Assembly (NCBI RefSeq): GCF_003350545.1
Contig: NZ_QQBA01000012.1
Span: 44,795-108,794 of the forward strand
Source of the DNA: Flavobacterium glaciei
GTDB taxonomy: Bacteria; Bacteroidota; Bacteroidia; Flavobacteriales; Flavobacteriaceae
Direction: 5' to 3'
DNA: 64,000 bases
Made by a program: the position numbers and the translations under genes. Every line of letters starts with the position of its first letter. The stretch's first letter is position 1. The notes beneath the pieces were generated by a model. The model made no database searches, had not been told where the DNA came from, and saw only the letters and a program-made list of their open reading frames with translations. This document shows, one piece after another, positions 19,198 to 29,280 of the stretch.

Positions 19198-20593
19198 GAT
19201 GTGAATCTTTATTTGCTTCTCTTTCTCTTTTGTAATTATCTCCAGTTCCTTTCAAAATTGTTTTTACTTCTGCTTGTGCTATTACAGGGAATGTTCTTGA
19301 ATATAATAAGAACAATACAAAGAAGAAACCTATTGTTCCAATAAAAATTCCAATATCAACGAATGTAGGTGAAAACATTGTCCAAGATGATGGTAAATAA
19401 TCTCTATGTAAAGAAGTTACGATAATTACAAATCTCTCAAACCACATTCCTATGTTTACAACAATCGAAATTATAAAGGAGAACATGATGCTAGTTCTTA
19501 ATTTTTTGAACCACATGAATTGCGGTGAAAAAACATTACAAGTCATCATAGACCAATATGCCCACCAGTATGGTCCAGTAGCTCTATTCAAGAAAGCATA
19601 TTGTTCATATTCTACACCAGAATACCATGCTACAAACAATTCAGTAATGTAAGCAACACCCACAATAGAACCTGTAATCATGATCACTATATTCATCAAT
19701 TCGATATGTTGAATAGTAATGTAAGCTTCTAAATTAGATACTTTTCTCATAATTATAAGCAAAGTATTTACCATTGCAAATCCTGAGAAAACAGCACCAG
19801 CAACGAAATAAGGAGGGAAAATTGTTGTATGCCATCCTGGAATAACAGATGTAGCAAAGTCCATAGATACAATAGTATGCACAGAAAGTACAAGTGGAGT
19901 AGCCAAACCTGCAAGTACCAAAGATACTTCTTCAAAACGTTGCCAGTCTTTTGCTCTACCGCTCCATCCAAAACTTAATATAGAATATACTCTTTTGTTA
20001 AAAGGAGTAATAGCTCTATCACGTAACATCGCAAAATCAGGTAACAAACCAGTCCACCAGAAAACTAATGATACCGAAAGATAAGTTGAAATTGCAAATA
20101 CATCCCAAAGTAATGGAGAGTTAAAGTTTACCCAAAGAGAACCAAATTGATTCGGAATTGGTAAAACCCAATACGCTAACCATGGACGTCCCATGTGTAT
20201 GATTGGAAATAAACCTGCTTGAATTACGGAGAAAATAGTCATTGCTTCTGCAGAACGGTTAATCGCCATTCTCCAACGCTGACGAAAAAGTAATAATACT
20301 GCCGAAATAAGAGTTCCTGCGTGACCAATACCAACCCACCAAACAAAGTTGGTGATATCCCAAGCCCATCCAACAGTTTTATTTAATCCCCATGTTCCAA
20401 TACCTGTAGATACGGTGTAAATGATACAGCCTAGTCCCCAAAGGAAGGCTATTAATGCGATTGAAAACACAATCCACCAATGCTTATTTGCTTTACCTTC
20501 AACAGGTGCAGCTACATCTACAGTTACATCGTGATAAGATTTATCACCTATAACTAAGGGTTTTCTAATGGTTGCTTCGTAGTGAGACGACAT
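19190..20593 (-). CDS. actC: Alternative complex III quinol-binding membrane subunit ActC (NrfD/PsrC family)
   Basis: The 467-residue protein has about ten membrane helices and conserved NrfD-family blocks such as WWVGIGHAGTLISAVLLLFRQ and MTIFSVIQAGLFPIIHMGRPW, near the quinol site at the periplasmic side. ActC oxidises quinol and passes electrons to the iron-sulfur subunit ActB. It lies 38 bp after actB and overlaps actD. Confidence 0.95.
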   Translation of the reverse strand: MSSHYEATIRKPLVIGDKSYHDVTVDVAAPVEGKANKHWWIVFSIALIAFLWGLGCIIYTVSTGIGTWGLNKTVGWAWDITNFVWWVGIGHAGTLISAVLLLFRQRWRMAINRSAEAMTIFSVIQAGLFPIIHMGRPWLAYWVLPIPNQFGSLWVNFNSPLLWDVFAISTYLSVSLVFWWTGLLPDFAMLRDRAITPFNKRVYSILSFGWSGRAKDWQRFEEVSLVLAGLATPLVLSVHTIVSMDFATSVIPGWHTTIFPPYFVAGAVFSGFAMVNTLLIIMRKVSNLEAYITIQHIELMNIVIMITGSIVGVAYITELFVAWYSGVEYEQYAFLNRATGPYWWAYWSMMTCNVFSPQFMWFKKLRTSIMFSFIISIVVNIGMWFERFVIIVTSLHRDYLPSSWTMFSPTFVDIGIFIGTIGFFFVLFLLYSRTFPVIAQAEVKTILKGTGDNYKREREANKDSHHE

Positions 20594-20631
20594 AATCCTT
20601 TATATTGATTCTTAATTAATTATTTTTTGTA

Positions 20632-23600
20632 CTAGGTATTTCTAACTTTAACGTGATAAATCACATTTGGTTTTGTTCCAACATGCTCCAATAAATGATA
20701 CATTCTTTCGTCAGCAGCTAATTTAGTTATTTCTGCTTCGGAATCATTTACATCACCAAATTTCATTGCTCCATTAGAACAAGCATTTGAACATGCAGTT
20801 TGGAATTCACCATCAACGATTGCTCTTCCTTCTCTTTTAGCTTTCAAAATTGTAGCTTGTGTCATTTGAATACACATAGAACATTTCTCCATAACTCCAC
20901 GAGAACGAACATTTACGTCTGGATTTAATACCATACGCCCTAAATCGTCATTCATATGATAATCGAATTCACTGTTTTTGTTGTACAAGAACCAGTTAAA
21001 ACGACGCACTTTATAAGGACAGTTATTAGCACAGTAACGAGTTCCAACACATCTGTTATAAGCCATATGATTTTGACCTTGACGAGAGTGGGAAGTAGCT
21101 GCTACTGGACAAACAGTCTCACAAGGCGCATGGTTACAGTGCTGACACATTACGGGCTGAAAAGAAACTTGTGGATTATCACCCGCTTTTTCCATTTCGT
21201 TAAATGTAGACAATGAACTAGACAAACCTGCGATATTCTCTTTTCTTTCATTATCACCTTCAAAAGTACTTTCAGAAGAATAATATCTATCGATACGCAA
21301 CCAGTGCATATCACGACTTCTTCTAACCTCTGATTTTCCAACAACAGGAACATTGTTTTCAGCATGACAAGCTATCACACAAGCACCACAACCGGTACAA
21401 GCGTTCAAGTCTATAGAAAGATTAAAATGGTGACCAGTTGATCGATCAAATGATTCCCATAAATCTACTTTAGTTGCTTCAACCTCTTTGTGATCCAATG
21501 AAACCATTGGTTGTTTATTCCAAATGTGAGCATCTTTTGTATTGAAAATTTCTAAAGACGTTTCTTTAATAATATCACCTCTACCCATTAATGTCTTCTG
21601 ACCTTGAACACAAGCAAACTCATGTTCTCCACCAGATTTTTCTAATGTTACAGACTGTACATTATTAAATTCTTTATATAAAGAGTAAGCGTTTAAACCT
21701 ACCATCATTTCTTCTTTAAGAGCAGCTTTACGACCGTAACCCAAAGCTAAACCAATAGTACCAACTGCTTGACCAGGCTGAACAATTACTGGAACATTTT
21801 CTAATTTAAGTCCTTCAGAAGTAGTAATAGTAGCATAACTTCCATTTAAACCACCATTTGCTACAATTTCATTAGAAAGTTCATATTTCTTAGCATCAGC
21901 ATTAGAAACAGTAACATAATTATCCCAAGAAACTCTTGTAATTGGATCTGGAAACTCTTGTAACCATGGATTATTTGCTTGTTGTCCATCTCCCATACCT
22001 GTTTTAGTATATAAAACTAGTTCAAGTCCTTGAACAACTTTCGATTGTGCCAAAGCATTTGCAGCAGCACTAAAATCAGCAGAACCACCAGCAGCGGATG
22101 GAATAGTTCCCACATAAACACCGTCATGTAACACTTTGTTCCAAGTAGAACCAGTTATTATTGATGATGCATTAGCCTTAATATAATCATAGAATGTTCC
22201 TGTTAATCCATTTAAAGACAACAATACATCTTGAAATTGTTTTGTATTAAAAAGTGGACGAATTGTAGGCTGAGTAATTCCATAAGTACCTTTTGTAATA
22301 CTTACATCATTCCATGATTCCAAATAATGTGGAACAGCAGCCGCAATAGTACTAACTAAAGCAGTTTCGTCTTCCTTCAAAGAAAACGACACAGAAGTTT
22401 TAACCTTTTTAAGTCCTTCAACAAATGAAACACTATCAGCTAAAGTATAAACCGGATTAACACCACTCATTACTAATGTATGAACACTTCCAGCTTTCAT
22501 ATCTTTAATTAACTGAGTAACTTTTGCATCAGAACCTTTTCTAATTTGTCTTACTCCAGAAGTACTGAAAGCTTCACTTGCCAACACTTGGTTGATAGCT
22601 AATACTAACAATTGAGCATTTTTATCTTGAATCCCAGATACCAACACTCCTTTTGAACCAGCAGCTTTTAATTGTTGAGCCGCTTTTGTAACTTCTGATT
22701 TAAATTTATCTTCTAAGCTTACCGCAACAGAAGAACCAGTTACTACATTATATATATGAACTAATGCTTGTTTTTGATTAGCCGTAGACATAGGTATACG
22801 CTTATCAGCTGCAGCACCAGACAAAGTCATATTAGCTTCTAACTGAAAATGACGAGACATTTTTCCAGCCTTAGGAATTCTTCCTTTAGCATATCCTGAA
22901 TCATAACTTCCACCCTGCCAATCACCAAGAAAATCAGCACCAACAGATACTATAAGCGAAGCTTTAGAAAAATCATAATCAACCAAAGCTCTTTCTCCAT
23001 AAACCGTTTCAAAAGCATCTAACGCTTCAGATTCAGATACAGCATCATAAACAACATGCTTAGCATTTGGATTTTTACCGATAAATTCAGCAATTAATTT
23101 TTCTGTAGATGGGCTCGCCAATGTATTTGTTAAAAGGACCACTTGACCGCCTTTTGCAGCAGCATCAGCTATACTTGATTTGATTTTAGAATCAACAGCT
23201 GACCAAGTTGAATTTTTACCTTCAACTTTAGGCTCTTTTAAACGCATACTATCATACAACGAAAGTATAGACGCATGAACTCTTGCATTAGCGCTAAAAT
23301 TTGCACCAGCAATGTTATTACTGTCTATTTTGATAGGACGACCTTCACGAGTTTTAACTAATAGATTAGCAAAATCAAATCCGTCAAAAACAGTAGTCGC
23401 ATAATAATCCGCCACTCCAGGAATGATTTGCTCCGGCTGAAGCACATAAGGTATAGACTTGTTTACAGGACCTTCGCAAGCTGCGAGCGTAGCTGCCGCA
23501 GTGCTAAAACCAACGTACTTTAAAAAATCACGACGTGATGTTGAAGATGATGACAAAGCGTCACTATTTCCTAAAAATTCATCAGTAGGAATTTCTTCAA

Positions 23601-23688
23601 CAAATTCGTTATTTCTAAGCGCCTCAACAATAGAACTATTTTTGTCTAGTTCTTCAACACTTTTCCAGTATTTTTTGTTTGATGACAT
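20632..23688 (-). CDS. actB: Alternative complex III iron-sulfur subunit ActB with Tat signal
   Basis: This 1018-residue fusion of a molybdopterin-oxidoreductase-like domain (cofactor-free in this family) and a ferredoxin-like iron-sulfur domain is exported by Tat: SRRDFLKYVGF at about 52-62. The C-terminal third carries cysteine sets for [4Fe-4S]/[3Fe-4S] clusters: CTGCGACVIACHAEN, CQHCNHAPCETVCPV, CVGTRYCANNCPY and CSMC with later CSNACSNGA. It relays electrons from ActC to the cytochromes. It is the second gene of the operon, 29 bp after actA. Confidence 0.96.
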   Translation of the reverse strand: MSSNKKYWKSVEELDKNSSIVEALRNNEFVEEIPTDEFLGNSDALSSSSTSRRDFLKYVGFSTAAATLAACEGPVNKSIPYVLQPEQIIPGVADYYATTVFDGFDFANLLVKTREGRPIKIDSNNIAGANFSANARVHASILSLYDSMRLKEPKVEGKNSTWSAVDSKIKSSIADAAAKGGQVVLLTNTLASPSTEKLIAEFIGKNPNAKHVVYDAVSESEALDAFETVYGERALVDYDFSKASLIVSVGADFLGDWQGGSYDSGYAKGRIPKAGKMSRHFQLEANMTLSGAAADKRIPMSTANQKQALVHIYNVVTGSSVAVSLEDKFKSEVTKAAQQLKAAGSKGVLVSGIQDKNAQLLVLAINQVLASEAFSTSGVRQIRKGSDAKVTQLIKDMKAGSVHTLVMSGVNPVYTLADSVSFVEGLKKVKTSVSFSLKEDETALVSTIAAAVPHYLESWNDVSITKGTYGITQPTIRPLFNTKQFQDVLLSLNGLTGTFYDYIKANASSIITGSTWNKVLHDGVYVGTIPSAAGGSADFSAAANALAQSKVVQGLELVLYTKTGMGDGQQANNPWLQEFPDPITRVSWDNYVTVSNADAKKYELSNEIVANGGLNGSYATITTSEGLKLENVPVIVQPGQAVGTIGLALGYGRKAALKEEMMVGLNAYSLYKEFNNVQSVTLEKSGGEHEFACVQGQKTLMGRGDIIKETSLEIFNTKDAHIWNKQPMVSLDHKEVEATKVDLWESFDRSTGHHFNLSIDLNACTGCGACVIACHAENNVPVVGKSEVRRSRDMHWLRIDRYYSSESTFEGDNERKENIAGLSSSLSTFNEMEKAGDNPQVSFQPVMCQHCNHAPCETVCPVAATSHSRQGQNHMAYNRCVGTRYCANNCPYKVRRFNWFLYNKNSEFDYHMNDDLGRMVLNPDVNVRSRGVMEKCSMCIQMTQATILKAKREGRAIVDGEFQTACSNACSNGAMKFGDVNDSEAEITKLAADERMYHLLEHVGTKPNVIYHVKVRNT

Positions 23689-23717
23689 ATATAAATATTA
23701 AAATCTTAATAATTTGA

Positions 23718-25043
23718 TTAATAGTGGCATTTACCACACTCTAAACCTCCCATTTGTGCAGCAGTCAATTTGTCTACACCATATTTCTTAGAAAGTTCTT
23801 CGTGAATTTTGGTATAATACTCATTGCCTTCCATTTTAACATCCGTTTTTCTATGACAATCAATACACCAACCCATAGTTAAAGGAGCAAATTGTTTTTG
23901 AATTTCGTACTCTTGAACCGGACCGTGACATGTTTGACATTCAATCCCTGCAACAGTTACGTGCTGAGAGTGATTGAAATAAACGAAGTCAGGCAAATTA
24001 TGAATACGAACCCATTTAACAGGCTGTGTTTTTCCAGTGTAACTTTGAGTTGTTTTATCCCAACCTACAGCGGTGTATAATTTTTGGATTTGCTCATCAT
24101 AAAATGCTTTACTGTATTCTGGAGTAGCGGTAGTTTCAGCAACTTCAGCGATGTTTTTATGACAATTCATACAAACATTCAACGAAGGAATTCCACCATT
24201 TTTACTTACTCTAGCAGCAGAGTGACAATATTTACAGTTGATTTCATTATCACCAGCGTGAATTCTGTGTGAATAATGTATTGGTTGAATAGGTGCATAA
24301 TCCTGATCAACGCCTATCTGCATAAAAAATCCATATACAAAATAAGCACTTGCTAAGAGCAGAAATATAGCGCTTACCAATATTAAAAACTGGTTTCTAG
24401 CAAAAGCCTTCCAAATAGAAGTTGTTGGCGTTTTTGGCGTAACTACGATACCATTTGCTTTAGCTACTTTTGATAAAACTTGGTTTACCAAAAACAACAT
24501 CACAACCAATATTACCATAACAAATGCTAAAGCACCTAATATAATATTATTCGATACACCACTATCTGACGCAGCAGCTCCAGGTACAGGAACACCAGCC
24601 ACTACTGGAGCCTCAGCTTTAGGTTCAGATGTATACGCAATGATATTATCTATATCCGCATTTGACAGTTGAGGAAAAGCAGACATTACCGCCTTGTTAT
24701 TTTCTTCAAAAATCTTCACAGCCTGTGCATCTCCAGACTTAATCAAATCAGAACTATTTTTAATCCATTTGTACAGCCATGGCATATCATACTTACCAGC
24801 TACACCTCTTAGCGCAGGCCCTGTAGCTTTAGCATCTAATTTGTGACATGCCGCACAATTTGCATTAAACAATTCTTTACCTTTTACAGCATCTCCACCA
24901 GTTGTTGCAGCAGGAGCCGCAGCCGCATCAGTTACTGCAGGAGCAGCTTCTTGACCAAATGAAGTTAAAGAGAAAATTAACGATAGGGCTAAGCCTAAAA
25001 ATAATTTTCTTGTGATCGAATTATGGTTACCCACCTTTTTCAT
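23718..25043 (-). CDS. actA: Alternative complex III multiheme cytochrome ActA with extra N-terminal heme domain
   Basis: The 441-residue protein has a signal peptide (to about LTSFGQ), an Ala-rich linker, then a monoheme cytochrome c domain (CAACH). A membrane helix follows (about 163-190), then a pentaheme part (CKYCH, CMNCH, CQTCH, CIDCH, CGKCH). The six CxxCH sites are one more than the five of the core ActA; the fused monoheme domain probably shuttles electrons to CuA of the oxidase, as described for the F. johnsoniae supercomplex. It is the first gene of the act-cox operon, with a good promoter upstream. Confidence 0.94.
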   Translation of the reverse strand: MKKVGNHNSITRKLFLGLALSLIFSLTSFGQEAAPAVTDAAAAPAATTGGDAVKGKELFNANCAACHKLDAKATGPALRGVAGKYDMPWLYKWIKNSSDLIKSGDAQAVKIFEENNKAVMSAFPQLSNADIDNIIAYTSEPKAEAPVVAGVPVPGAAASDSGVSNNIILGALAFVMVILVVMLFLVNQVLSKVAKANGIVVTPKTPTTSIWKAFARNQFLILVSAIFLLLASAYFVYGFFMQIGVDQDYAPIQPIHYSHRIHAGDNEINCKYCHSAARVSKNGGIPSLNVCMNCHKNIAEVAETTATPEYSKAFYDEQIQKLYTAVGWDKTTQSYTGKTQPVKWVRIHNLPDFVYFNHSQHVTVAGIECQTCHGPVQEYEIQKQFAPLTMGWCIDCHRKTDVKMEGNEYYTKIHEELSKKYGVDKLTAAQMGGLECGKCHY

Positions 25044-25125
25044 ATAGTATAATGATTATCTACTAAAATTGGCACAGTCTTTTCTAACAAGTTAGGATAA
25101 CTGTTCCTTTGTTTAAAATATTTGA

Positions 25126-25154
25126 CAAAAATACGACATAAGAACTATTCTCAA
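25126..25154 (-). promoter_or_regulatory. Promoter of the act-cox operon
   Basis: On the minus strand TTG (25152-25154) and TATTTTTG (25126-25133) are separated by 18 bp, matching TTG-N19-TAnnTTTG closely. This gives an untranslated leader of about 75 nt before actA. Confidence 0.65.
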
Positions 25155-25208
25155 AACCCTAAAATAACCTTAATTTCAATTTATATTTATTCTAAATAAC
25201 ATTTTTGA

Positions 25209-25238
25209 TTTGGTATTACACACTAAATATTAATTTTG
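25209..25238 (+). promoter_or_regulatory. Promoter of the SPOR-domain gene
   Basis: TTTG (25209-25212) and TAATTTTG (25231-25238) are separated by 18 bp. The predicted start of transcription, near 25245, supports the ATG at 25257 rather than the upstream TTG at 25236. Confidence 0.65.
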
Positions 25239-25256
25239 CATAAAAACACCCTAATT

Positions 25257-25646
25257 ATGAGAATTTTAAGCCTGAAGACGACACTTTCCACTCTTATTTT
25301 AATAGCCTTTTTTCATTCAAAAACAAGTGCGCAACAACAAAATATTACGCTAAAACAAGATTCGAAATTTGAGCAATTGCTTACAGAAAAACGTAAAACC
25401 AATCAATCAAACACTGTAAATGACCGTTATAAAATTCAAATTTTTAGTGGTGAAAGCGAAAAGGCAAAAAACACTTTATATCAATTCAGACAAGAATTCA
25501 ATTACTTAGATGGTACGATTGTATTTTTTACTCCCAACTACAAAGTTTGGGTGGGTAATTTCAAAACAAGAATTGAAGCAGAACGTAATCTAATCGAAAT
25601 CAGAAAAAGTTATGGCAATGTGCATTTAATAAAACCAAATAAATAA
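25257..25646 (+). CDS. Small secreted SPOR-domain protein
   Basis: About 129 residues. A Sec signal peptide (MRILSLKTTLSTLILIAFFHSKTSAQQ) is followed by a linker and a C-terminal SPOR-type fold (YKIQIFSGESEKAKNTLYQF, then FFTPNYKVWVGNFKTRIEAERNLIEIRK). SPOR domains bind denuded septal peptidoglycan, so a periplasmic cell-wall role is likely. The ATG at 25257 fits the promoter; it is divergent from the act operon. The terminator hairpin that follows appears to come from an IS relic. Confidence 0.85.
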   Translation: MRILSLKTTLSTLILIAFFHSKTSAQQQNITLKQDSKFEQLLTEKRKTNQSNTVNDRYKIQIFSGESEKAKNTLYQFRQEFNYLDGTIVFFTPNYKVWVGNFKTRIEAERNLIEIRKSYGNVHLIKPNK

Positions 25647-25710
25647 AAATAACTGTTTTTTATAAAGCAATATAATATGTTCTTAACAAGAAAGCCATTC
25701 ATAATAAATA

Positions 25711-25747
25711 TGCCTCAAAAAGTTAGACACTTTTTGGGGCATTTTTT
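25711..25747 (+). terminator. Hairpin of the IS relic acting as terminator of the SPOR gene
   Basis: A 13-position stem (one mismatch) with a 5-nt GTTAG-type loop is followed by ATTTTTTA, a plausible intrinsic terminator 65 bp after the SPOR stop. Confidence 0.5.
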
Positions 25748-25822
25748 ATGGAAAGAAAAGTTAAGTATGATTACACATTTAAACTCGAATGTGTAGAAAT
25801 GGTTTTAAAGAAACATTATTAA
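25711..25822 (+). mobile_element. Relic of an IS3-family element (left end and start of orfA)
   Basis: At 25711-25741 an inverted repeat (TGCCTCAAAAAGT/ACTTTTTGGGGCA, 12 of 13 paired) resembles the terminal sequence of IS3-type elements. At 25748 an ATG opens a 24-codon frame (MERKVKYDYTFKLECVEMV...) that looks like the first residues of IS3-family orfA and hits TAA at 25820-25822. Nothing recognisable follows, so the element is a decayed fragment. Identification is from memory of such proteins. Confidence 0.55.
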
Positions 25823-26221
25823 AAAAAAACCACTTTCAAACAAACATAAACTACCGAACCTCCTTTACTAAATAGATTATCTTATAAATCAACTTACAAT
25901 GTTACTTCAGTTCACATTTGAAGTTATTCAAAAAAAGAAATAAATAAATTTTAAAAAATCAATTAGTAATAAACCTTGAATATTTAAACTCTAAAATTCA
26001 AAATGGAATAATAACTATAAAATGACATATGAAATCTTATATATTATGAACTTCAAAGGGCCATAACTCTACTATATTTAAGAATAAAAAAAGCAATCTT
26101 ATAGCACTAATAACTCGACAGCATTTACGAAAAGCACAATAAACAGCATTCTTACTATTCCATTTATCTAACTGTTGGAACATAAAAAAACTGACTTGTT
26201 ACAAATAAATAAAATTATGAT
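25823..26221. other. Gene-free AT-rich stretch
   Basis: About 400 bp between the IS relic and the infB terminator. All frames are interrupted often. I see no RNA gene, convincing promoter or repeat; it may be decayed mobile-element DNA. Confidence 0.5.
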
Positions 26222-26251
26222 AAACAAAAAAATCCCGACGAATCGGGATTT
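26222..26251 (-). terminator. Terminator of the rimP-nusA-infB operon
   Basis: The stem AAATCCCG/CGGGATTT with loop ACGAAT-type is followed on the minus strand by TTTTTTTG, 20 bp after the infB stop. Confidence 0.85.
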
Positions 26252-26271
26252 AGTTTTATGATATAGAAACT

Positions 26272-29169
26272 CTATTTCAATTTCTTTTTGATTGCTACTT
26301 CATGGTACGATTCAATAACATCTCTTTCTTCGATGTCGTTAAATCCTTTTACTTGAATACCACAATCATAACCTTTGGCAACTTCTTTTACATCATCTTT
26401 GAAACGTTTCAACGCTAACAACTCTCCTGTAAAGACAACTACACCTTCTCTGATAATTCTCATTTTAGCACTTCTGGCAATTTTACCGTCCATTACCATA
26501 CATCCAGCAATTGAACCTACTTTAGAGATTTTGAATATCTCTCTAATTTCAGCTGTACCCAGAATTTCTTCTTTCATTTCCGGAGCTAACATTCCTTCCA
26601 TTGCATCTTTCAAGTCATCGATAGCTGCATAGATAATAGAGTAGTAACGGATATCGATTTCCTCTTTGTCAGCTAGTTGTCTTGCATTTCCAGCAGGACG
26701 AACATTAAATCCGATGATAATTGCGTCTGAAGCAGAAGCCAACATTACGTCAGTTTCAGTAATTGCTCCAACACCTTTATGAATGATATTAATTTGTATT
26801 TCTTCAGTTGATAATTTAGAGAACGAATCAGACAATGCTTCAACAGAACCATCCACATCTCCTTTTAGGATAATGTTTAACTCTTTAAATTGACCTAATG
26901 CTATTCTTCGTCCAATTTCATCTAATGTAATATGACGTTGTGTACGTACAGATTGCTCACGCATCAATTGAGAACGTTTTGAAGCAATTTGTTTCGCTTC
27001 TTTTTCGTCTTCGAAAATATTGAATTTATCACCTGCTGTCGCTGCTCCATCAAGACCAAGAACTGATACCGGAGTCGAAGGACCCGCAACAGTTACAATG
27101 TTCCCTCTTTCATCATGCATGGCTTTAATTTTACCATGATGCTTACCAGCCAACATATAATCTCCAATTTTCAGCGTTCCGTTTTGAACTAATATCGTAG
27201 AAACATATCCTTTTCCTTTGTCAAGGAAAGCTTCAACAACAGTTCCAGAAGCCGCTTTATTTGGATTTGATTTTAAATCTAAAAGTTCTGCTTCAAGCAA
27301 TACTTTTTCAAGTAATTCTTTCACACCAGTTCCTACTTTCGCAGAAATATCATGTGATTGAATTTTCCCTCCCCAGTCTTCAACAAGTAAATTCATACCT
27401 GCTAATCTTTCTTTTACTTTTTCAGGATTAGCATTTGGCTTATCAATTTTATTAATAGCAAATATGATAGGAACTCCAGCCGCTTGAGCATGGCTAATTG
27501 CTTCTTTAGTTTGTGGCATGATGTCATCATCAGCAGCAATCACGATGATAGCAATATCTGTAACTTGAGCACCACGCGCACGCATCGCAGTAAAAGCTTC
27601 GTGACCTGGTGTATCTAAGAATGCAATTTTTTGTCCGTTATCCAAAGTTACTCCGTAGGCACCAATATGCTGTGTAATTCCTCCAGACTCACCTGCAATT
27701 ACGTTTTCTTTACGAATGTAATCTAGTAACGATGTTTTACCGTGATCGACGTGACCCATTACGGTTACAATTGGCGCTCTGAAAACTAAATCCTCTTCTC
27801 TGTCCTCTACAATCTGAATTGCTTCTTCGATATCAACAGTGATAAATTCAACTTCATAACCAAATTCATCCGCAACGATAGTCAACGTTTCTGCATCAAG
27901 ACGTTGGTTCATGGTAACCATGATTCCAAGTGACATACACGTACCAATAACTTTAGTAATTGGCACATCCATCATAATAGCAATTTCACCTACAGTAACA
28001 AACTCAGTAACTTTAATAGTTTTACTTCCTTCATCAATAGCTCTTTGCTCATCATCAGATTTCTGACGGTGTGTATCTCTTTTATCTCTTCTGTACTTAG
28101 CTGCTTTAGATTTTCCACCTTTACCTTGTAGTTTTTCTAAAGTTTCTCTAATTTGATTTTTTACTTCTTCTTCAGTAGGCTCCACTTTTGCAACAATTGC
28201 AGGTCTGTTTCCTTTTACGAAACCAGGTCTTGAACTTCTGTTAGCATTAAATCCGCCACCACCTGTATTAGGTGTGATTTTATTAGGATTTGGCGCGCCA
28301 GGAACTCCTGGGGTTGCTGGCGGTCTAGGAGTACCCGGCTTAGGGGCAATCCTTTTACGCTTATTTTTATTTGCATTTGCTGCAGCTGAACCTGGAGCAC
28401 CCGGTTTATTCGGAGTGATTTTTGGTTCTTCTTTTTTCTTTTTCGGTTTATTGAATTGAGATAAATCAATTATTTGACCAGTTAAAGTAGTTCCCGATAG
28501 TTTCTGATATTGCGTAGTGATGGTTTCATCAACAGGCACTTCATCAACTTTAACCGCTTCGGTTTTAGAAGCTACATTTGATTCCGCAGAAACTTCTTTT
28601 ACAGCTTCTGTTTTTACCTCTTTAATTCCAATAACAGGTTTCACATCTTTTTTGTCTGAAACAACTTTTTCTTCCAAAGGTTTTTTTAGTGATGGTTTTT
28701 CTGCAGAAACTTCTTTTTGAACAGTTTTAGATTCAGGTACTTTTCCAACTGGAGTTTCCACTTTTTCAACAGCTTTAACTGACGCAATTATTGAAGGTTT
28801 TTTAGTATTCAGATCAATCTTACCTACTTGAACAGGTCCTGTTATAACCGTTCTCGCTTTTATAACTTCTTGTTGCTTTTGGCGTTCTTCTTCCAACTTA
28901 CGTTTGTCTTCGATTTCTTTCTCTCTTTCTAAACGTAAAGCTTCTTTTTCTTTTCTTTTCTCTTCGCCAACTTCTTTTGAAGCTTCTTTATTCCCTTTGT
29001 CACCTGCAAACTGACCGCACAAGACACTGTATACATCATCAGAAATTTTTGCGTTTGGATTTGCTTCAATAGCAATCCCCTTATCTTTTAGATAATCCAC
29101 AGCTCTTTCTAAAGAAATATTCAACTCCCTTAAAACTTTGTTTATTCTAATAATTCTCTCTTCAGACAT
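26272..29169 (-). CDS. infB: Translation initiation factor IF-2
   Basis: The 965-residue GTPase delivers initiator tRNA to the ribosome. It has an N-terminal IF2-N segment ([24 protein letters not shown]), then a long charged and Pro/Gly-rich linker (about 60-380). The G domain carries [35 protein letters not shown] and [10 protein letters not shown], followed by the beta-barrel and C-terminal domains that bind fMet-tRNA. It is the last gene of the operon, 111 bp after nusA; that gap holds a paired structure. Confidence 0.97.
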   Translation of the reverse strand: MSEERIIRINKVLRELNISLERAVDYLKDKGIAIEANPNAKISDDVYSVLCGQFAGDKGNKEASKEVGEEKRKEKEALRLEREKEIEDKRKLEEERQKQQEVIKARTVITGPVQVGKIDLNTKKPSIIASVKAVEKVETPVGKVPESKTVQKEVSAEKPSLKKPLEEKVVSDKKDVKPVIGIKEVKTEAVKEVSAESNVASKTEAVKVDEVPVDETITTQYQKLSGTTLTGQIIDLSQFNKPKKKKEEPKITPNKPGAPGSAAANANKNKRKRIAPKPGTPRPPATPGVPGAPNPNKITPNTGGGGFNANRSSRPGFVKGNRPAIVAKVEPTEEEVKNQIRETLEKLQGKGGKSKAAKYRRDKRDTHRQKSDDEQRAIDEGSKTIKVTEFVTVGEIAIMMDVPITKVIGTCMSLGIMVTMNQRLDAETLTIVADEFGYEVEFITVDIEEAIQIVEDREEDLVFRAPIVTVMGHVDHGKTSLLDYIRKENVIAGESGGITQHIGAYGVTLDNGQKIAFLDTPGHEAFTAMRARGAQVTDIAIIVIAADDDIMPQTKEAISHAQAAGVPIIFAINKIDKPNANPEKVKERLAGMNLLVEDWGGKIQSHDISAKVGTGVKELLEKVLLEAELLDLKSNPNKAASGTVVEAFLDKGKGYVSTILVQNGTLKIGDYMLAGKHHGKIKAMHDERGNIVTVAGPSTPVSVLGLDGAATAGDKFNIFEDEKEAKQIASKRSQLMREQSVRTQRHITLDEIGRRIALGQFKELNIILKGDVDGSVEALSDSFSKLSTEEIQINIIHKGVGAITETDVMLASASDAIIIGFNVRPAGNARQLADKEEIDIRYYSIIYAAIDDLKDAMEGMLAPEMKEEILGTAEIREIFKISKVGSIAGCMVMDGKIARSAKMRIIREGVVVFTGELLALKRFKDDVKEVAKGYDCGIQVKGFNDIEERDVIESYHEVAIKKKLK

Positions 29170-29204
29170 AAAACCTTTTTATTATTACCTTTTTTGTTAT
29201 TCCT

Positions 29205-29254
29205 CACTTTACTCCCAACTCGATACCTACCGAGCAAGAATTTACTGTAAAGTG
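29205..29254 (-). other. Paired intercistronic structure between nusA and infB
   Basis: Outer arms CACTTTAC (29205-29212) and GTAAAGTG (29247-29254) pair perfectly, with an inner CTCG/CGAG stem (29219-29222/29231-29234). No T run follows, so this is not an intrinsic terminator. It may protect the transcript or affect infB translation. Confidence 0.4.
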
Positions 29255-29280
29255 GCATGTTTATAGTTGAAGAATTTTGA

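Noticed and set aside
25823..26221. Search for a CRISPR array or small RNA in the gene-free DNA
   Set aside because: No regularly spaced repeats or stable structured RNA could be seen here or elsewhere in the window.
26405..26416. GAAACGTTTC-like palindrome inside infB
   Set aside because: Lies in conserved coding sequence and lacks the CGAAAACG arms; not a regulatory site.
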